Origin: Mesorhizobium_G sp049840935
Lineage (GTDB): Bacteria > Pseudomonadota > Alphaproteobacteria > Rhizobiales > Rhizobiaceae
Reading direction: 5' to 3'
NCBI GenBank assembly: GCA_049840935.1
Contig: JASGJA010000010.1
Location: 124,001 to 188,000, forward strand
Length of the DNA: 64,000 nucleotides
The position numbers were made by a program, and so were the translations under genes. The stretch's first letter is position 1. Each line of letters starts with the position of its first letter. The notes beneath the pieces were generated by a model, which saw only the letters and a list, made by a program, of their open reading frames with translations, searched no databases and was not told where the DNA came from. Positions 62,860-64,000 of the stretch are shown here, piece by piece.

Positions 62860-64000
62860 CGTTGCGCACCGCCGAGTTTTGCCTGCTCTATCTGCGCATG
62901 CAAGGGCCAAGGATTTTCACGCGGCGCGGGCTGTTCCGAGCGCGCATTCCAATACTCACCGCCTCTTTTCAATACATCATCTACCGTACGAATTTCCTCC
63001 GCATATCCACCAAGCGCCAGATAATCATCCCGCCGCAGCGTGAATTCGATAGGGGCAACCAGTGCGGGAGTCGGCACATAGCCGAAAGCGTTATCGGGCA
63101 CGCGGGTAACATCGACCATCAGCGTGATACCGCCGCCCGGCCACACATAGACCGGCGCGCCACCAACCGTCACATAAGTTTGCAATCCCTGTACTGAACG
63201 GGTCAGGTTCACCGGATTTTCCACCACGCCCGCCCGCAGCGAACCGCCTGCTCCACCCACGAACAGCACGGTACATAACGCCGGTTCGCAATTCTGTTCG
63301 ATCAAATCGACAGACTTGCGCAGGCGATCCGGAAACGGTTTCAGCACCGGCTTCAATTCGTCGTCCAGCTCGTAATAGGCGAACTGCTCGCCGGTCGTGG
63401 AAACCATCATCAGCGACAGGCCGGGTCGCGCACCCTTGGCTGCGTTCCACGGTCCCAATATCTGCAACGGATCGTCAATTGCGGCGCCGCCCCATCCCAG
63501 CCCCGGTTCGGCCACCTTGAAGTAGCGCCCCGGCGTGGACCGCCTGCCGACAATCTTGATGCCGGTATCTTCCCAACCGATGACCTTGCCCGCCTGATGT
63601 TCCGAGACAACGCCGGTAATGTGGTCGTCCACAACCACCACTTCGTCCACCAATCCGCGCCATTGTTTTGCGAACATGCCGATGGTAGCCGAACCGCAAC
63701 CAACGCGCATACGCTGCTCGGTCTTTCCGTCGATTACCGGCGGCATTCCCGCCTGCACGATCAGGCTCGCGCCTCCATCAATGGCAAGCTCGACCGGCTG
63801 GCGATTGCACAGCGCCAACAGCGTGTCGCAGGTCACGCGGCCCTCCTGCTTTGAGCCACCCGTCAGATGATGCACGCCGCCCAACGACAGCATTTGCGAG
63901 CCATATTCGGCAGTGGTCACATGACCAACCGCCTCGCCCTGTGCGCGAACCACTGCCGTTTCCGGACCAAGATGGCGGTCGGTGTCGATTTTCACCTTGA
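62856..64000 (-). CDS. 6-hydroxynicotinate reductase-like protein, 5' end beyond the window
   Basis: The visible ~380 residues resemble 6-hydroxynicotinate reductase-type proteins. They contain QMLSLGGVHHLTGGSKQEGR, MRVGCGSATIGMFAKQW, VDEVVVVDDHITGVVSEHQA and VWPGGGITLMVDVTRVPDNA. The reductase reduces 6-hydroxynicotinate in anaerobic nicotinate breakdown. A GTG at 63995 is in frame but the gene may start upstream, outside the window, with a ferredoxin-like part. It overlaps UPF0280 by four bases. The real substrate in an aerobe is uncertain. Confidence 0.75.
   Translation of the reverse strand, partial: KVKIDTDRHLGPETAVVRAQGEAVGHVTTAEYGSQMLSLGGVHHLTGGSKQEGRVTCDTLLALCNRQPVELAIDGGASLIVQAGMPPVIDGKTEQRMRVGCGSATIGMFAKQWRGLVDEVVVVDDHITGVVSEHQAGKVIGWEDTGIKIVGRRSTPGRYFKVAEPGLGWGGAAIDDPLQILGPWNAAKGARPGLSLMMVSTTGEQFAYYELDDELKPVLKPFPDRLRKSVDLIEQNCEPALCTVLFVGGAGGSLRAGVVENPVNLTRSVQGLQTYVTVGGAPVYVWPGGGITLMVDVTRVPDNAFGYVPTPALVAPIEFTLRRDDYLALGGYAEEIRTVDDVLKRGGEYWNARSEQPAPRENPWPLHAQIEQAKLGGAQR

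Noticed and set aside
1..64000. tRNA, rRNA, CRISPR arrays, insertion sequences, prophage
   Set aside because: I looked through intergenic stretches for cloverleaf-like or repeated sequence and for transposase or integrase proteins and found none.

Overview
The window looks like chromosomal DNA of an alphaproteobacterium of the Rhizobiales, most likely Brucellaceae (Ochrobactrum/Brucella type). The reasons are an Irr-type iron control element (two near-perfect 17-bp boxes), a RirA-like operator, RegB/RegA, MmcB, an OlsB ornithine-lipid acyltransferase, the glnD-murJ-trpS-usp-nfuA order and a hmuSTUV/hmuR/exbBD/tonB haem locus. Coding density is high. I see no rRNA, tRNA, CRISPR array, insertion sequence or prophage. 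Taxonomy is inferred from gene content only.

Layout. 1-5865: a polyol/sugar cluster with two ABC permeases, a TIM-barrel isomerase, a SorC regulator, an ABC ATPase, a xylitol-type dehydrogenase and an SDR; it begins before the window. 5871-6259: a broken DUF1801 gene. 6256-16297: a haem-uptake locus with divergent arms, hmuSTUV plus an AstE-like hydrolase leftward and receptor, small exported protein, exbB, exbD and tonB rightward. 16468-17406: gshB. 17566-20772: oxidative D-galactose genes. 20776-22208: an ATP-grasp ligase and an RlpA-like protein. 22591-28911: an iron storage/handling cluster under an Irr box (leader ORF, imelysin, bfd, bfr, di-haem protein, second imelysin, DUF1513). 28975-35228: hrpB, regB/regA, mmcB, a CueR-like regulator and an L,D-transpeptidase. 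35312-42207: nfuA, usp, trpS, murJ and glnD on the minus strand. 42324-45505: rbsK, an Ada-like protein, DUF2244 and nth. 45508-46115: a HigBA toxin-antitoxin module with its operator. 46180-49368: a hybrid kinase and olsB. 49393-53192: hydantoinase subunits. 53296-58746: fpr and a sulfate-assimilation operon. 59066-60912: grpE with a heat-shock-type promoter, a GAF protein and a TRIC-like channel. 60940-64000: a MarR regulator with DUF1185, UPF0280 and 6-hydroxynicotinate-reductase-like genes, running off the end.

Iron is the main theme. Haem import, iron storage with its ferredoxin, two imelysins, a di-haem oxidoreductase and an Fe-S scaffold all lie near recognisable iron-control sites. 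In the nfuA case the Irr box overlaps the -10 of a plausible promoter.

The most striking structural observation is that eight genes (DUF1801, hmuR, exbB, the SMP-30 lactonase, imelysin 1, murJ, glnD and nth) are broken by thirteen single-base insertions and no deletions. Removing one base at each site restores a full-length family member. Because murJ and glnD are normally indispensable or nearly so, and the errors go one way, I read these as uncorrected sequencing insertions rather than true gene decay. This remains an inference.
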